From: Parietichytrium sp. I65-24A
Lineage: Eukaryota; Sar; Bigyra; Thraustochytrida; Thraustochytriidae
NCBI GenBank assembly: GCA_012862575.1
Contig: BLSF01000005.1
Location: forward strand, 496,001-560,000
Direction: 5' to 3'
DNA: 64,000 nt
Shown: piece by piece, positions 8,966 through 17,773 of the stretch
Layout of the letters: each line of letters opens with the position of its first letter
Position numbering within the stretch: the first letter of the stretch is position 1
Notes under the pieces: generated by a model
Seen by the model: the letters and a program-made list of their open reading frames with translations, nothing else
What the model was told of the DNA's origin: nothing
Databases searched by the model: none
Translations under genes and position numbers: made by a program

Positions 8966-10312
8966 TCAACCAGAAGTGCGGTAGTCTTTTAGCCAGGCAT
9001 GTTCATTCACGATATCCTGAGATTTGGTTTGCCAACTACGCACTAGCTCCTTATCTGCGGAGAGCTCGGCAGCGATGAAATCAATGCGCCCGGGGACGCG
9101 GAGACGCATGAGGTCATAGGGTGTCGCCATGCGATGCTCCTCGGAAAGCGCTTTGTAGAGCTCCTCCGAATTTACAATTGATTTGGCCATCTCGTGCGCG
9201 GCTTCTTTGCGAAGGTCGTCTAAGATCATTTCCGCATCTAGTTCTGGATCTGCTGCGCGGATCTGCTCAAGGTCCAGCGATTTCGCAGCTTCTAAGATGG
9301 AAGGGTACTCACGCGCAAGCAGAAGATTGCCACAGAAAAAGTCGACAACCGCGGATCGATCGAACCGCCTTTTGGCTTCTTCGGAATTTTCTTCGCTCGA
9401 CTTTCCTGGTTCCTCCTTTGCCTTTTTTCTTGCTTCCCGTTGCTCTTTACGCGCAAGACGCTCAGCCATTTCAATTTGGGCGTTTTCTTCGGCTTGAATC
9501 GCCTTTTCCGACTTTTGGCGCTTTCGGCCTTTTAAAAATGACCAATCCAGCTCTGGGGCCACAGACTCCAGTTTGCCTTCCAGGTCACGTGTGTCGTCGG
9601 CCAGGTCCACCAAAGACCAGAACATGGAGGTAGACGTCTGTGCAAGCTTGGGTGGCCGAAGCATTTCTTGCACGCGTGAGAGCTGCTCCGGGTCATCTAC
9701 TGCTAGCACGTATTGCAAAGTGGCCCGGAACGCATCGTTGCTCATAAGTTTGATATGGTCGACTCCTTTGGCGCCGCGGCTTCCTTTCGCGAACTCCACC
9801 TTTGCCTCAGTGCCGCCTACTATTGCAGTCGAAGATGGCTTGATGATCTTGAAGTTGGAGCTCAAAGCGGCCTGGTAGCGATCATTGCCAGCGCGAATCT
9901 CATATTGCGTCACTACTGCTTGGCGCATGGCTCGTCGAAGGATCATCGTAGCATCATCCTTTCCAGGTCCTTGAGCAGCTTTTAGAAGCGAGTCTGTGAT
10001 GTCCTTCTTGGAATTGCCAAAGTTCTCGGACTCTTTTTTCCTTTTCTTCACTCTCTGGCTCCCCTTTTTGGCGCCTACTGCTTCTTTTGTCGTCCGGAGA
10101 ATGAGAACGTCGCCGTGATTGACTTTTAGTTCCCTCGCAGTCTTCTGCGCCCCACTGTCCAGGGGTGCAGGCGGAAAGCCGCTAAGAAGATCGAACGAAC
10201 CAACCTCTATCCCCACTGCGTCTGCCACTTGCTGGAAGAGCCCGTCGCCGTCTTCGGCGAGGGAGATTTGCTGTGGCGCGGAGCCAGTGAGCCGAATCTT
10301 GATTTCAATCAT
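8966..10312 (-). CDS. Protein with N-terminal OTU1/UBX-like ubiquitin-like domain
   Basis: 448 residues. Residues 1-73 form a ubiquitin-like domain of the type seen at the N-terminus of OTU1/YOD1: beta strand MIEIKIRL, the loop LLSGFPPAPLD at 42-52 and the strand GDVLILR at 67-73. The SGFPP loop is typical of domains that bind the AAA ATPase Cdc48/p97. No OTU protease domain follows. Instead there is a Lys-rich segment (84-103), a predicted alpha/beta region (120-220), a motif MFWSLVDLA then LDWSFLKGRKR (230-265), a charged helix rich in Lys/Glu/Arg (268-315) and a helical C-terminus with PYDLMRLRVPGRIDF. I do not know a name for the whole architecture. A role as a p97/ubiquitin-pathway adaptor is inference from the first domain only. 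It lies in tandem with the EEP gene, whose stop is 88 bp from this start. Confidence 0.82.
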   Translation of the reverse strand: MIEIKIRLTGSAPQQISLAEDGDGLFQQVADAVGIEVGSFDLLSGFPPAPLDSGAQKTARELKVNHGDVLILRTTKEAVGAKKGSQRVKKRKKESENFGNSKKDITDSLLKAAQGPGKDDATMILRRAMRQAVVTQYEIRAGNDRYQAALSSNFKIIKPSSTAIVGGTEAKVEFAKGSRGAKGVDHIKLMSNDAFRATLQYVLAVDDPEQLSRVQEMLRPPKLAQTSTSMFWSLVDLADDTRDLEGKLESVAPELDWSFLKGRKRQKSEKAIQAEENAQIEMAERLARKEQREARKKAKEEPGKSSEENSEEAKRRFDRSAVVDFFCGNLLLAREYPSILEAAKSLDLEQIRAADPELDAEMILDDLRKEAAHEMAKSIVNSEELYKALSEEHRMATPYDLMRLRVPGRIDFIAAELSADKELVRSWQTKSQDIVNEHAWLKDYRTSG

Positions 10313-10400
10313 CGGTACAGACCAGAAAAACTACGTACCGCACCTCTCCACGCCAACGTGCCAAGAGGAAAAGGGCGGAAGCTGCAAAACCACTCCCTAA

Positions 10401-11921
10401 TTAAAGCTCGAATGTCGCGACGAGACCGTAGTGGTCAGACGGCACAACGCCGTCGACTGGTGCAGAGCCGATCAGTTGCGTGCGAGAGACGTGCAACTCG
10501 GACGACCTGTTGACGAGAATGTGATCCTGTAGCATATGGTAAGGAAGCCCATAGAGACGGATGGTGTTAGTTCGCGCTTATGTAGAAGATACACATTGAC
10601 CATTGAGCGGTGGATTGAGCGAATTGAGCGCAAGGTGTCAAAGAACCCGGACCGCATTACGAAAAGCCAAGAAAGGGGAACTTACCAGTTTGGTGCGGCG
10701 TTGCGTGAAGCGAGAGTAAAGAACGTTCTCGCAACGCGTCCGTGTGGATTGTGCTTCAACTCCAAGCTCTCTCTGCATGACAACGTTCGGGTTGACAGGG
10801 TCCCACGTCGCGAATTGGTCTTCAGGTTGGCCATCAAAGCAGTCGCGCATGCCGCTCTCCACCAGAACGGCAAACTCGGGTGTGTGCTGGGTCGTATTCA
10901 GATCTCCGCACACCACGACATTCCTGAAATCCTTGCGCAAGACGTTCACAGTGCGCGCCACCCCGAGCGCCTCAGCCACTCGCGCTTGCGTGCTCTTGTC
11001 GATACGCTTCTTGGCCTCGAGCACCTCCGTCGGGCTCGCGGCACCTTCCTCCTGCAGCCTTGCCAGATCCGCCAGCGTCTCTTCGTCGTCCAGGATTCCC
11101 GCATGCCAGTGCGTGGCTACGATGGCAACCTCCACGCCCTTTCCTCCACCACCGCCACCGCCATTAACGTCCCTGCTGCTTCTGCTGCTGCTGCTGCTGC
11201 TGGTGGTTGCGTCTCCTGCGAAAGGGATAGTGATGCTGGCGCACAGCGCCTGCGTGGCATCGCCGCTATTGAGCGCCACGCCGCCCGCGAGCACCCACCC
11301 GCTGAGTCTCGTTCTCCTCAGTGGCTCGATGCGCAGCGCCGGGTGCGCCAGCACTGCGTCGCCCTCGGACAGTCCCGGCGGGAACCGCAGCCACTCGCTC
11401 GCTCCCAGCGCCACGCCCGCCAGCGCCTCGTGCTCCACGCAGTCGAACCCCAGCCTGTCCGCGAGCGCGCGGGCCCATGCGCGCGTCGGCAGCGCCTCGT
11501 TCACGCACACCACGTGCGCGCCGGCCGCCTCCAGCTCGCGCGCCACCGCCTCCAGCCGCGCGCGCCTGCGCACGTGCGCGCTCTCCGCATCTCCGTCCGC
11601 GCCCTCGTACCAGCCCAGCTGTCCGCGCGCGTACACCCAGCCGCGCGCGTCCGCAGGCTCGTAAGTGCTGCCGGACCACACGTTCCACTGCGCCACCACC
11701 ACGCGCCCGTCCCTCGGGGCAGGGATGCGCGGCGAGGACACCGCCCGGTACGCGCGTCCCACTGACTCGGACCGCGCCAGCGCCCACGCGAAACGCGCAA
11801 CGAGCAGCAGGAGAAGAAGAAGAGAGGGAAGGAGGACGAGCGAGCCGCCGGAGAAACTACTGCTGAACCAGTGCGAGGACACCCACGAGGACACCCTAGG
11901 GGCTGACGCTGCCGCGGACAT
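10401..11921 (-). CDS. Membrane-anchored endonuclease/exonuclease/phosphatase (EEP) family protein, two exons
   Basis: The spliced protein has 453 residues. Exon 1 is 11921..10686 (412 codons) and exon 2 is 10526..10401 (41 codons plus stop). Residues 26-49 are a Leu-rich signal anchor. The EEP catalytic motifs follow in order: Asn80 in QWNVW, Glu142 in VNEAL, THWHAG at 270-275, and Asp340-x-Asn342 in CGDLN. The intron joins TKL to DHILVN, restoring the LDHIL strand, and exon 2 adds the terminal SDHYGLV motif with the catalytic His444. Read without splicing, the frame ends before this His. The family includes neutral sphingomyelinases, nocturnin/CCR4-like deadenylases and inositol phosphatases. 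I cannot choose among them, but the membrane anchor would suit a phosphodiesterase of membrane lipids. The 5' half is unusually GC-rich. I prefer the ATG at 11921, since the upstream in-frame sequence is Gly/Ser/Pro repeat. Confidence 0.85.
10527..10685 (-). other. Spliceosomal intron (159 bp) in the EEP gene
   Basis: On the minus strand: donor CTG|GTAAGT at 10685 and acceptor GCTACAG|GATCAC with exon 2 starting at 10526. A CTAAC branch-like site lies about 40 bp before the acceptor. The phase is 0. Splicing joins two halves of a conserved EEP motif, which strongly supports it. Confidence 0.85.
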
Positions 11922-12817
11922 TGCGCTCTTGAGAAGAGAACCGGAGAACCGGGGAACCGGGGAATTGGAGAGCGGAAGAGGAAGAGGAAATGGGCAGGAG
12001 AACCCAACGCCGGCGCTGTACCTCGTCCGATCGCCCCACCGACGGGGAGAGGGAGCGGAACCCGGGGAACCGGGAGAACCTGCCACACCTGGGGAACCCG
12101 TAAATCTAGCCGAGCACTCCTTGGTTCCGCGGGGACGCAAAGAACGAGGGAAGGGTTCCTGGCGCGTCCTCACTGGGGACTCGCTCTTTCCTCGTTCGGC
12201 AAATGTGCTTGCTCTCACTGTCAATCAAAATCAATGAACAAAAGGATTGGATTTGCGGAACCCATTCTGCGGAACGTCCTCCGAGATAGACTATCTATGA
12301 CTATCTTATATACATGCATAAACATGCACAAACCACGTTTTATTAGAATTAGTATAGTGTATCCCGTACGACCCTCCATCATGATAGCCTCACATCCTCA
12401 ACTACACTTACTGCCACCTGTTCCTCTACGCTGTGGCATAGCACACTGTACCCGAGTACTAAGTGCACCATACTCGTAAAAGCACGCTAAACCGTTACGC
12501 ACTCACTGTCAGTAATCACTCACTGCAAGTACTGCAAGTGTGTCAGAGGTGTCACAACAAAGCACAGCAGTCGCGAAAGTTCACTAAAGACGTGGCCAAA
12601 GTGAAGGGGTCCACGTTGCTTATGTTGTCCACGTTGTCCACGTTGTCCACGTCATCGGAGTTTGGATATTGAAAGCTTGGAGAGACAGGTCAGACCACTT
12701 TGACCTCCAGCAGGAAGACGAGGGAGACTCAGATCGAGGTAAAAGGCCGAGAAATCGGAGACCCCGCCAGTCAGACTGGCTGTTTGTCAACGCTGGGGCG
12801 CAGAGGGGAAGGCGAAA
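11922..12817. other. Divergent intergenic spacer with short tandem repeats
   Basis: About 0.9 kb. The part from 11940 to 12115 has degenerate GGGGAACC-type repeats in the leader of the EEP gene. The part from 12609 to 12650 has GTTGTCCAC repeats in the leader of the diphosphate synthase gene. No gene is seen. Confidence 0.5.
12624..12650. repeat. 9-bp tandem repeat, GTTGTCCAC x3
   Basis: Three perfect copies of a 9-bp unit, with a partial related copy just upstream (from 12609). It lies about 170 bp before the start codon at 12818. Confidence 0.9.
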
Positions 12818-13831
12818 ATGGCAGAGGAGCACGACACTGCGTACAGCGTACCCAAGTCGCCGCCAGTGTCGGATTCTGAAGATCCAATTGGGTTGAGCGA
12901 GAAAATTGCCTCTGGACCTTTCGATGTGAGCAGGAAGCACCAGGTTGCCGAGGAGTGTCTTGAGCCATGGAGATATATCTGCTCGACCCCGGGGAAGAAC
13001 GTTCGGTCAATGATGATCGACTGCTTTCAAGGGTGGCTGGGCATCCCCGAGGAGAAAATACAGACCATCAAACAGATTGTTGGTTTCCTCCACAACGGGT
13101 CTTTGCTCATCGATGACATTGAGGACGACTCGAAGCTTCGTCGGGGACAGCCTGTCGCGCATCTAGTTTACGGGATCCCGCAGACGCTGAATTGTGCCAA
13201 CTATGTGTACTTTCTGGCCATGGAGAAGGCACTCACGTTGCAAAGCGCACCTGCGTTGCAGGTGTTCACTTCGGAGCTGCTCAACCTGCATCGTGGGCAG
13301 GGCTATGACCTCTTCTGGCGCGACAATAGCATTTGCCCCACCGAGGCGGAGTATCGGCAGATGGTGGAAGACAAAACTGGCGGGCTGTTCCGTCTGGGTG
13401 TCGGCCTCATGCAATGCTTTTCAGGAAACACGAAGGACTTCACGCGCCTAGTGAATCTTTTAGCAGTTTATTTTCAGGTTCGGGACGACTTGATAAACTT
13501 GGCGAGCAAAACGTATCAAGAAAACAAGAGCTTCTGCGAAGATCTCTCCGAGGGGAAATTTTCGTTTCCTGTCATTCACGGTATCAGGTCATCGCCGAAG
13601 GGAGACAATAGAGTTGCGGCCATCCTTAAACAGCGGACGGAGAATCGAGATCTCAAGTTAAGCGTAGTGAAACTGTTGCGCGAGGAGACTAGGTCTTTTG
13701 CATACACCAAAGAGTACCTCGACAAGCTTTGGGATGAAATCAAGGACGAAATAAATTCTGTCGGAGGGTCCAAGGACCTTTTGCACTTGATGAAAAAACT
13801 GAAGGAAGAAGTGGAAGAGTGTGAAGTGTAG
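12818..13831 (+). CDS. GGPS1: Geranylgeranyl diphosphate synthase, type III (eukaryotic)
   Basis: 337 residues; condenses farnesyl diphosphate with isopentenyl diphosphate to give geranylgeranyl diphosphate for protein prenylation, dolichol, carotenoids and quinones. The first aspartate-rich motif is DDIEDD (preceded by HNGSLLI) and the second is FQVRDDLINL, as in the animal/fungal type III enzymes, which have DDxxD without the insertion of bacterial forms. The PGKNVRSMM segment near the N-terminus and GKFSFPVIHG after the second motif are also typical. No transit peptide is obvious, so a cytosolic location is likely. The length is slightly above the human enzyme (300). The gene converges with the WH2 protein gene 313 bp away. 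Confidence 0.95.
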   Translation: MAEEHDTAYSVPKSPPVSDSEDPIGLSEKIASGPFDVSRKHQVAEECLEPWRYICSTPGKNVRSMMIDCFQGWLGIPEEKIQTIKQIVGFLHNGSLLIDDIEDDSKLRRGQPVAHLVYGIPQTLNCANYVYFLAMEKALTLQSAPALQVFTSELLNLHRGQGYDLFWRDNSICPTEAEYRQMVEDKTGGLFRLGVGLMQCFSGNTKDFTRLVNLLAVYFQVRDDLINLASKTYQENKSFCEDLSEGKFSFPVIHGIRSSPKGDNRVAAILKQRTENRDLKLSVVKLLREETRSFAYTKEYLDKLWDEIKDEINSVGGSKDLLHLMKKLKEEVEECEV

Positions 13832-14144
13832 GAGATCTCATCCAGACGAATCTGCTTTGCTCTCGAGCAAATTAGTTCAAGGACTTGCTTGGGACAGCTT
13901 CGTCTTACACGGCTTTTAGTGGCACGATAGGGACGGTGTCACTCGTGAATTTTGCTGCAATATCTGTTCATAGTTGAATTAGGATACGTTTTAAAGATGT
14001 CATATCACTTCATTGCAGCATCTCTTTTTAAAAATCTCTAATGTCAATAGCAAAGAAACAAGGATGGACAAATGGCTTGCCTGCATCACTTCGCACCTAT
14101 TTGAAACCCACCATGCGTGTTGTGGTCTGCTCACTGCTTACTGC
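13832..14144. other. Convergent intergenic spacer
   Basis: 313 AT-rich bp between two convergent stops. Nothing is recognised beyond expected 3' untranslated sequence. Confidence 0.4.
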
Positions 14145-15923
14145 TCACTGCCGCGGCGGTGGCGGTGGTGGAGGTCCCCGGGGCCCCCGCAATGACCCTA
14201 TTGGTTGGGGTGGCGGGGGTGGTGGTGGCTTGCCCGCATAAGGCTGTGCACCAGGTCTCGGGGGTTCCGGCATAGCGTGCTGGCCATACATTGAAGACGA
14301 GGATGGCGGTGGTGGCGGAGGAGGTGGTGGTGCTCCCGTGCGATTACCAAGACCTTCGCTTGATTTTCTAAACACCACTGAATGAAATTCAATCATAATC
14401 TCCACGACCCGATTAGCATTTTTCACCATGGCGATCAAAGAAGGATCGGCTGCTGCAGCTGCGACATCCAAGCGAATAAGGAGAGGGCCCCACGTATACG
14501 CTTGAGTGGAATTTGGCCCTGATGCGTCGTCTAAGAGCTCGCAGAGTTCCTTTAAAAGCGCATAATCGTTTGCTTGCATTGAGCTCAGGAGTCCGGACAT
14601 TTTCTGAGCGGCGCTCTGCTTGTCACCCTCGCATGCGGCTCTGATGAGCGGCACGTGAATTGCGCTTGGGAGGATCGAGCTGGAGGAGTTCTTAAAGTAC
14701 ATTTTTAAGGCGTGGGCAATCAACTCTGGCGACGACGAATTCAAAACTTGGCCGAGAGCAGGTCCATTTGAGCAGTTTAGACATTGGTCCAAGAGTGCTC
14801 GAGCGTCTGATTCCGAAACCTTCGCGCGAAATAACTCTTCATTCGCACCCGCTCCGCTCTCATGAAGATACTGAACCATACCGCGGGCACCTGGGTTCTG
14901 GAGGCGTTGTGGATTTATTGGGTCCGTCTGCCTCGCAGTTGATGCAGCAAAGTTGGTTTGCTGGAACGAGCTCGGAACAGGCGGTACAGGGGGACTCTGA
15001 AACGCTGCTTTGACCGGGGACTGAAACGATGCGGGCGGAGCGCCACCATACATCGTTCGCGGAGGAGGCGGTGGTGGTGGCCCACTATTGCCTGAAGGAG
15101 GAGGAGGTGGTGGTGGTGGAGGTGGCCCACTAGTGCCTGAAGTTGGCTGTTTCGCGCCTCCTGTTCTGCGTAGCAGCTCCTCCCGAAAATCGTTTGACAT
15201 GCCAGCTGGAGTAGGGGCTGGAGTAGGGTTTGAAGTTTGTGGTGAGTATGAGCGCGGGGTTGGTTGCGCTACAGGCGCGGGTGGGCGTTTGGACACTGGA
15301 GCAGGAGGCCGCTTGTTTGCAGTTGGCGGTGGCGGTGGTTTACTAAAAGCACCTATCACTGGAGTTGAAGCCAAATGCGATGGTTGTGGTTGTGGTGGCG
15401 GTGGTGGCGGCGGCGGAGGAGCTGCTGGCATACCGCTCCTTGTTGGAGGAGGCGGCGGGGGAGCACTCGAAGGTTGCGCCGAATCGCCACCGCTTGCATT
15501 TTGCTTCTTTCTCATCATGAGCTCCTCTCTCCAATCTTTTGGCGGAGCGGAACCAGCTGGAACAGATGGCTTTGGCGCTGCGAAAGTTTGACGCGAAGAT
15601 ATCGGTGGAGGCGGCGGAGGCGCTGGTGGCGAAGGAGACGAAGATGCTGGTGGGGTGGACTTGGTTGGCCCAGCTCCACCGCCAGACCGCTGCTGTTGCC
15701 TCCGTTGCAGCTCTGCCAAGAGTCCGCCGCCACCACCTGACGGCATGGGGGGCGGAGCATTCATCTGCTTCGGCGCGGCAGAGTACTGGGCGCCACCGCC
15801 GGGCCCTTTATTACTGACAACAGCCCCAGCGGAGGCCGTACTTCTGTCATTCTTCTCTCCATCATCCACCTTTTTCAGCTTCTTGCCCTTTTGAATATCC
15901 GCCAGAAAGCCTGCGCTCGCCAT
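14145..15923 (-). CDS. WH2 / polyproline / RhoGAP-like actin regulator
   Basis: 592 residues. Residues 5-19 (GFLADIQKGKKLKKV) are a good WH2 actin-binding motif, with the LKKV-type C-terminal half. A second weaker copy is GLLAELQRR at 67-75. Two D-[WF]-R-E-E-L repeats are at 130-135 and 245-250. Long polyproline runs at about 99-107, 154-177 and 267-287 should bind profilin, SH3 or WW domains. Residues 346-518 resemble a RhoGAP domain: EELFRAKVS (Arg366 in the arginine-finger position), LKMYFKNSSSSILP (the LKLYLRELPEPLIP equivalent) and TWGPLLIRL (the FGPTLLR equivalent). The asparagine of the usual NKM motif is not evident. Another polyproline tail closes the protein. WIP/verprolin-like proteins normally lack a RhoGAP domain, so this fusion could link Rho-family switching to actin assembly. 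The ATG at 15923 sits directly before the WH2 motif. Confidence 0.85.
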   Translation of the reverse strand: MASAGFLADIQKGKKLKKVDDGEKNDRSTASAGAVVSNKGPGGGAQYSAAPKQMNAPPPMPSGGGGGLLAELQRRQQQRSGGGAGPTKSTPPASSSPSPPAPPPPPPISSRQTFAAPKPSVPAGSAPPKDWREELMMRKKQNASGGDSAQPSSAPPPPPPTRSGMPAAPPPPPPPPPQPQPSHLASTPVIGAFSKPPPPPTANKRPPAPVSKRPPAPVAQPTPRSYSPQTSNPTPAPTPAGMSNDFREELLRRTGGAKQPTSGTSGPPPPPPPPPPSGNSGPPPPPPPRTMYGGAPPASFQSPVKAAFQSPPVPPVPSSFQQTNFAASTARQTDPINPQRLQNPGARGMVQYLHESGAGANEELFRAKVSESDARALLDQCLNCSNGPALGQVLNSSSPELIAHALKMYFKNSSSSILPSAIHVPLIRAACEGDKQSAAQKMSGLLSSMQANDYALLKELCELLDDASGPNSTQAYTWGPLLIRLDVAAAAADPSLIAMVKNANRVVEIMIEFHSVVFRKSSEGLGNRTGAPPPPPPPPPSSSSMYGQHAMPEPPRPGAQPYAGKPPPPPPPQPIGSLRGPRGPPPPPPPRQ

Positions 15924-17180
15924 TTCGAGAGGGCCTTTGCTTTACTTGCCTAAAGCTTCCCGTGCTCGCGAGAGCGGATACAAACAAGTAACTGGACGAA
16001 ATGCTTGGTTCACTCTCTTTATCGAGCTCAAATCCTCTCGCCGACCGGCCAACTCTTCCAGCGTGGACTGTGCAAACACTTGCAGAACAACGTTGTTCCC
16101 TGCCAGTGCCGCGTACGCGCTCGTACTCAGAGGCTCTGTGGATGGATCGGCGACGCTCGACTTGATGGAATCCTCCGTGGTGCGCGACGGTTACAGGTCC
16201 ATCAGTGTGTGTTACACGTTACTCAGGACTAGTGCCCATTTATCTATCATGTGCCAGCCAACCTCTGGCTCGCATAGTGAAAATAGTATTAGCAGGAAAG
16301 GTGCAGACTTTGGATGAATGAAAATAATGAAAATGACAGAGCTCCATCTCTTTCCGCGAGGTCGATCAATTCGTGAATGTGTAATACGCTGAGGTGTTTG
16401 GTTGGGTTTGAGATATCGGCGATGGTGCGAAGCGGTGATGGACGATGTTCTGACCTATTTTGGTGCGGCCGACGGAGCGCGTCAGATGGGGGAGGAATGT
16501 CGTGTGATGTCGGGTCGGTCAAAGGTTACGCATCTGTCCAAAAGATCCGGAGCCTTTGGTTGCTTTCGTTCGCTTGCAGAGTACAGAACGTACCTTGTAA
16601 TTCAGCAGATAGCTTCGCTCCTGCCTCTGCTCCAGCAGATTTGTATCGAGCTGGCTGAGAACCAGCCTATCTCCAATGGTTGCTTGCCTCGCCTACATAG
16701 CGCAGGCGCTCATCACGCAGACATTTACGCAGATGGCAATCCCGCTGCTGTGTTCCTCAGGTATACGCCCGGGAATTGCCATCTAGCCAGCTCTCGAGCT
16801 TCCCCTCAATCCCCCAATCAAACCTCCGCCCAAGTCGCGAACGCTGCAACACGGCCATTCCAAAACTCCCTTCCCACTCGCCATCCCTTCTGTTGCGGCG
16901 ATTGCAGCTCGATCTCATCGGCAGCGGCGTTCATTGACATCGGGTTCGGATGCGCGAGTGTGGTTAGGCTCTCTTACACCTTCGCTTCCCATCCTTCTCA
17001 TCATCATCAAACTCTCCGAGTTCATCCATCAATCAATCAATCAATTTCACCTCATTCATTCATGTCAAAATCAACACGTGATGTATGTGATGTTGGCTTC
17101 GCGCCGTACTACTAGCTCGACCTTACAACAGTTGGGTAAGACCGCCGAAGCTAAAAATAACCGGTAAAAGTACCCAACAC

Positions 17181-17206
17181 AGAGAGAGAGAGAGAGAGAG
17201 AGAGAG
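17181..17206. repeat. AG dinucleotide tract
   Basis: Thirteen uninterrupted AG units about 570 bp upstream of the CEP290 start codon. Confidence 0.9.
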
Positions 17207-17630
17207 GCCTGTGGGTGACAAATTGAAGGGGTACTCGCTGCGACGTACGCGGCATACGCGGCGGTGTCCCCGAATTAAAAGCAGTGGTCGTGCTGGCAAA
17301 CGGCCGTCTCTAGGGGCGGCGAAGAGCGTCGCTTCGCATCGCCGATATTCCCGCTCGGACCTGGTGTCGACGGGAGGGATCCGGACCCGTCCCCGCGGAA
17401 GGACGCGTTCCGGGAACATTCGCGCGGACACCTCTGTGGCGGTGAGGGAGCCAAAGCGCTGGTCGCCGGAGGGGAGCGCCGTGGCGTGGGGAGAAGAAGG
17501 AGCTGGGCCTAGGGCTTGCGTCCTCGAGAACCACCAATTTTTAACCAACTTTTCACCTGGCGAGCACGGGGAACACGCGAAGAACGACGCGGGCAAAGGC
17601 AGTCGGAGAGTTCGGGGAGTTCGGGGAGGG

Positions 17631-17670
17631 TGCTTGCGTGTGCTTGCGTGTGCTTGCGTGTGCTTGCGTG
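17631..17670. repeat. 10-bp tandem repeat, TGCTTGCGTG x4
   Basis: Four perfect copies about 100 bp upstream of the CEP290 start codon, in the probable 5' leader or promoter. Confidence 0.92.
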
Positions 17671-17773
17671 AGCAGCCGGAGTGGTCCGATCAGCCAGTGA
17701 AGAGGAGCAGAGAGATAGGATTCAGAGCGAGGAGTGGCTGAGCGTCAGAAGAGAAAGAAGGAAGAGCAGCGAA

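Larger units (their letters stand above)
15924..17773. other. Divergent intergenic spacer with GA and 10-bp repeats
   Basis: About 1.85 kb between divergent starts. It contains an AG tract (17181-17206) and a 10-bp tandem repeat (17631-17670). Frames such as the one across 16402-17115 have no recognisable content and irregular composition. An in-frame extension of the CEP290 gene up to 17681 probably belongs to its leader. Confidence 0.5.

Noticed and set aside
10744-11787. Long frames on both strands overlapping the EEP gene
   Set aside because: High GC content removes stops in all frames; only the minus frame with EEP motifs in correct order is credible.
15088-15591. Glycine-rich frame on the plus strand opposite the WH2 protein
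   Set aside because: It is the antisense of polyproline codons; the minus-strand reading has recognisable domains.
16402-17115. 237-residue frame upstream of CEP290
   Set aside because: No family resemblance, irregular composition and overlap with simple sequence.
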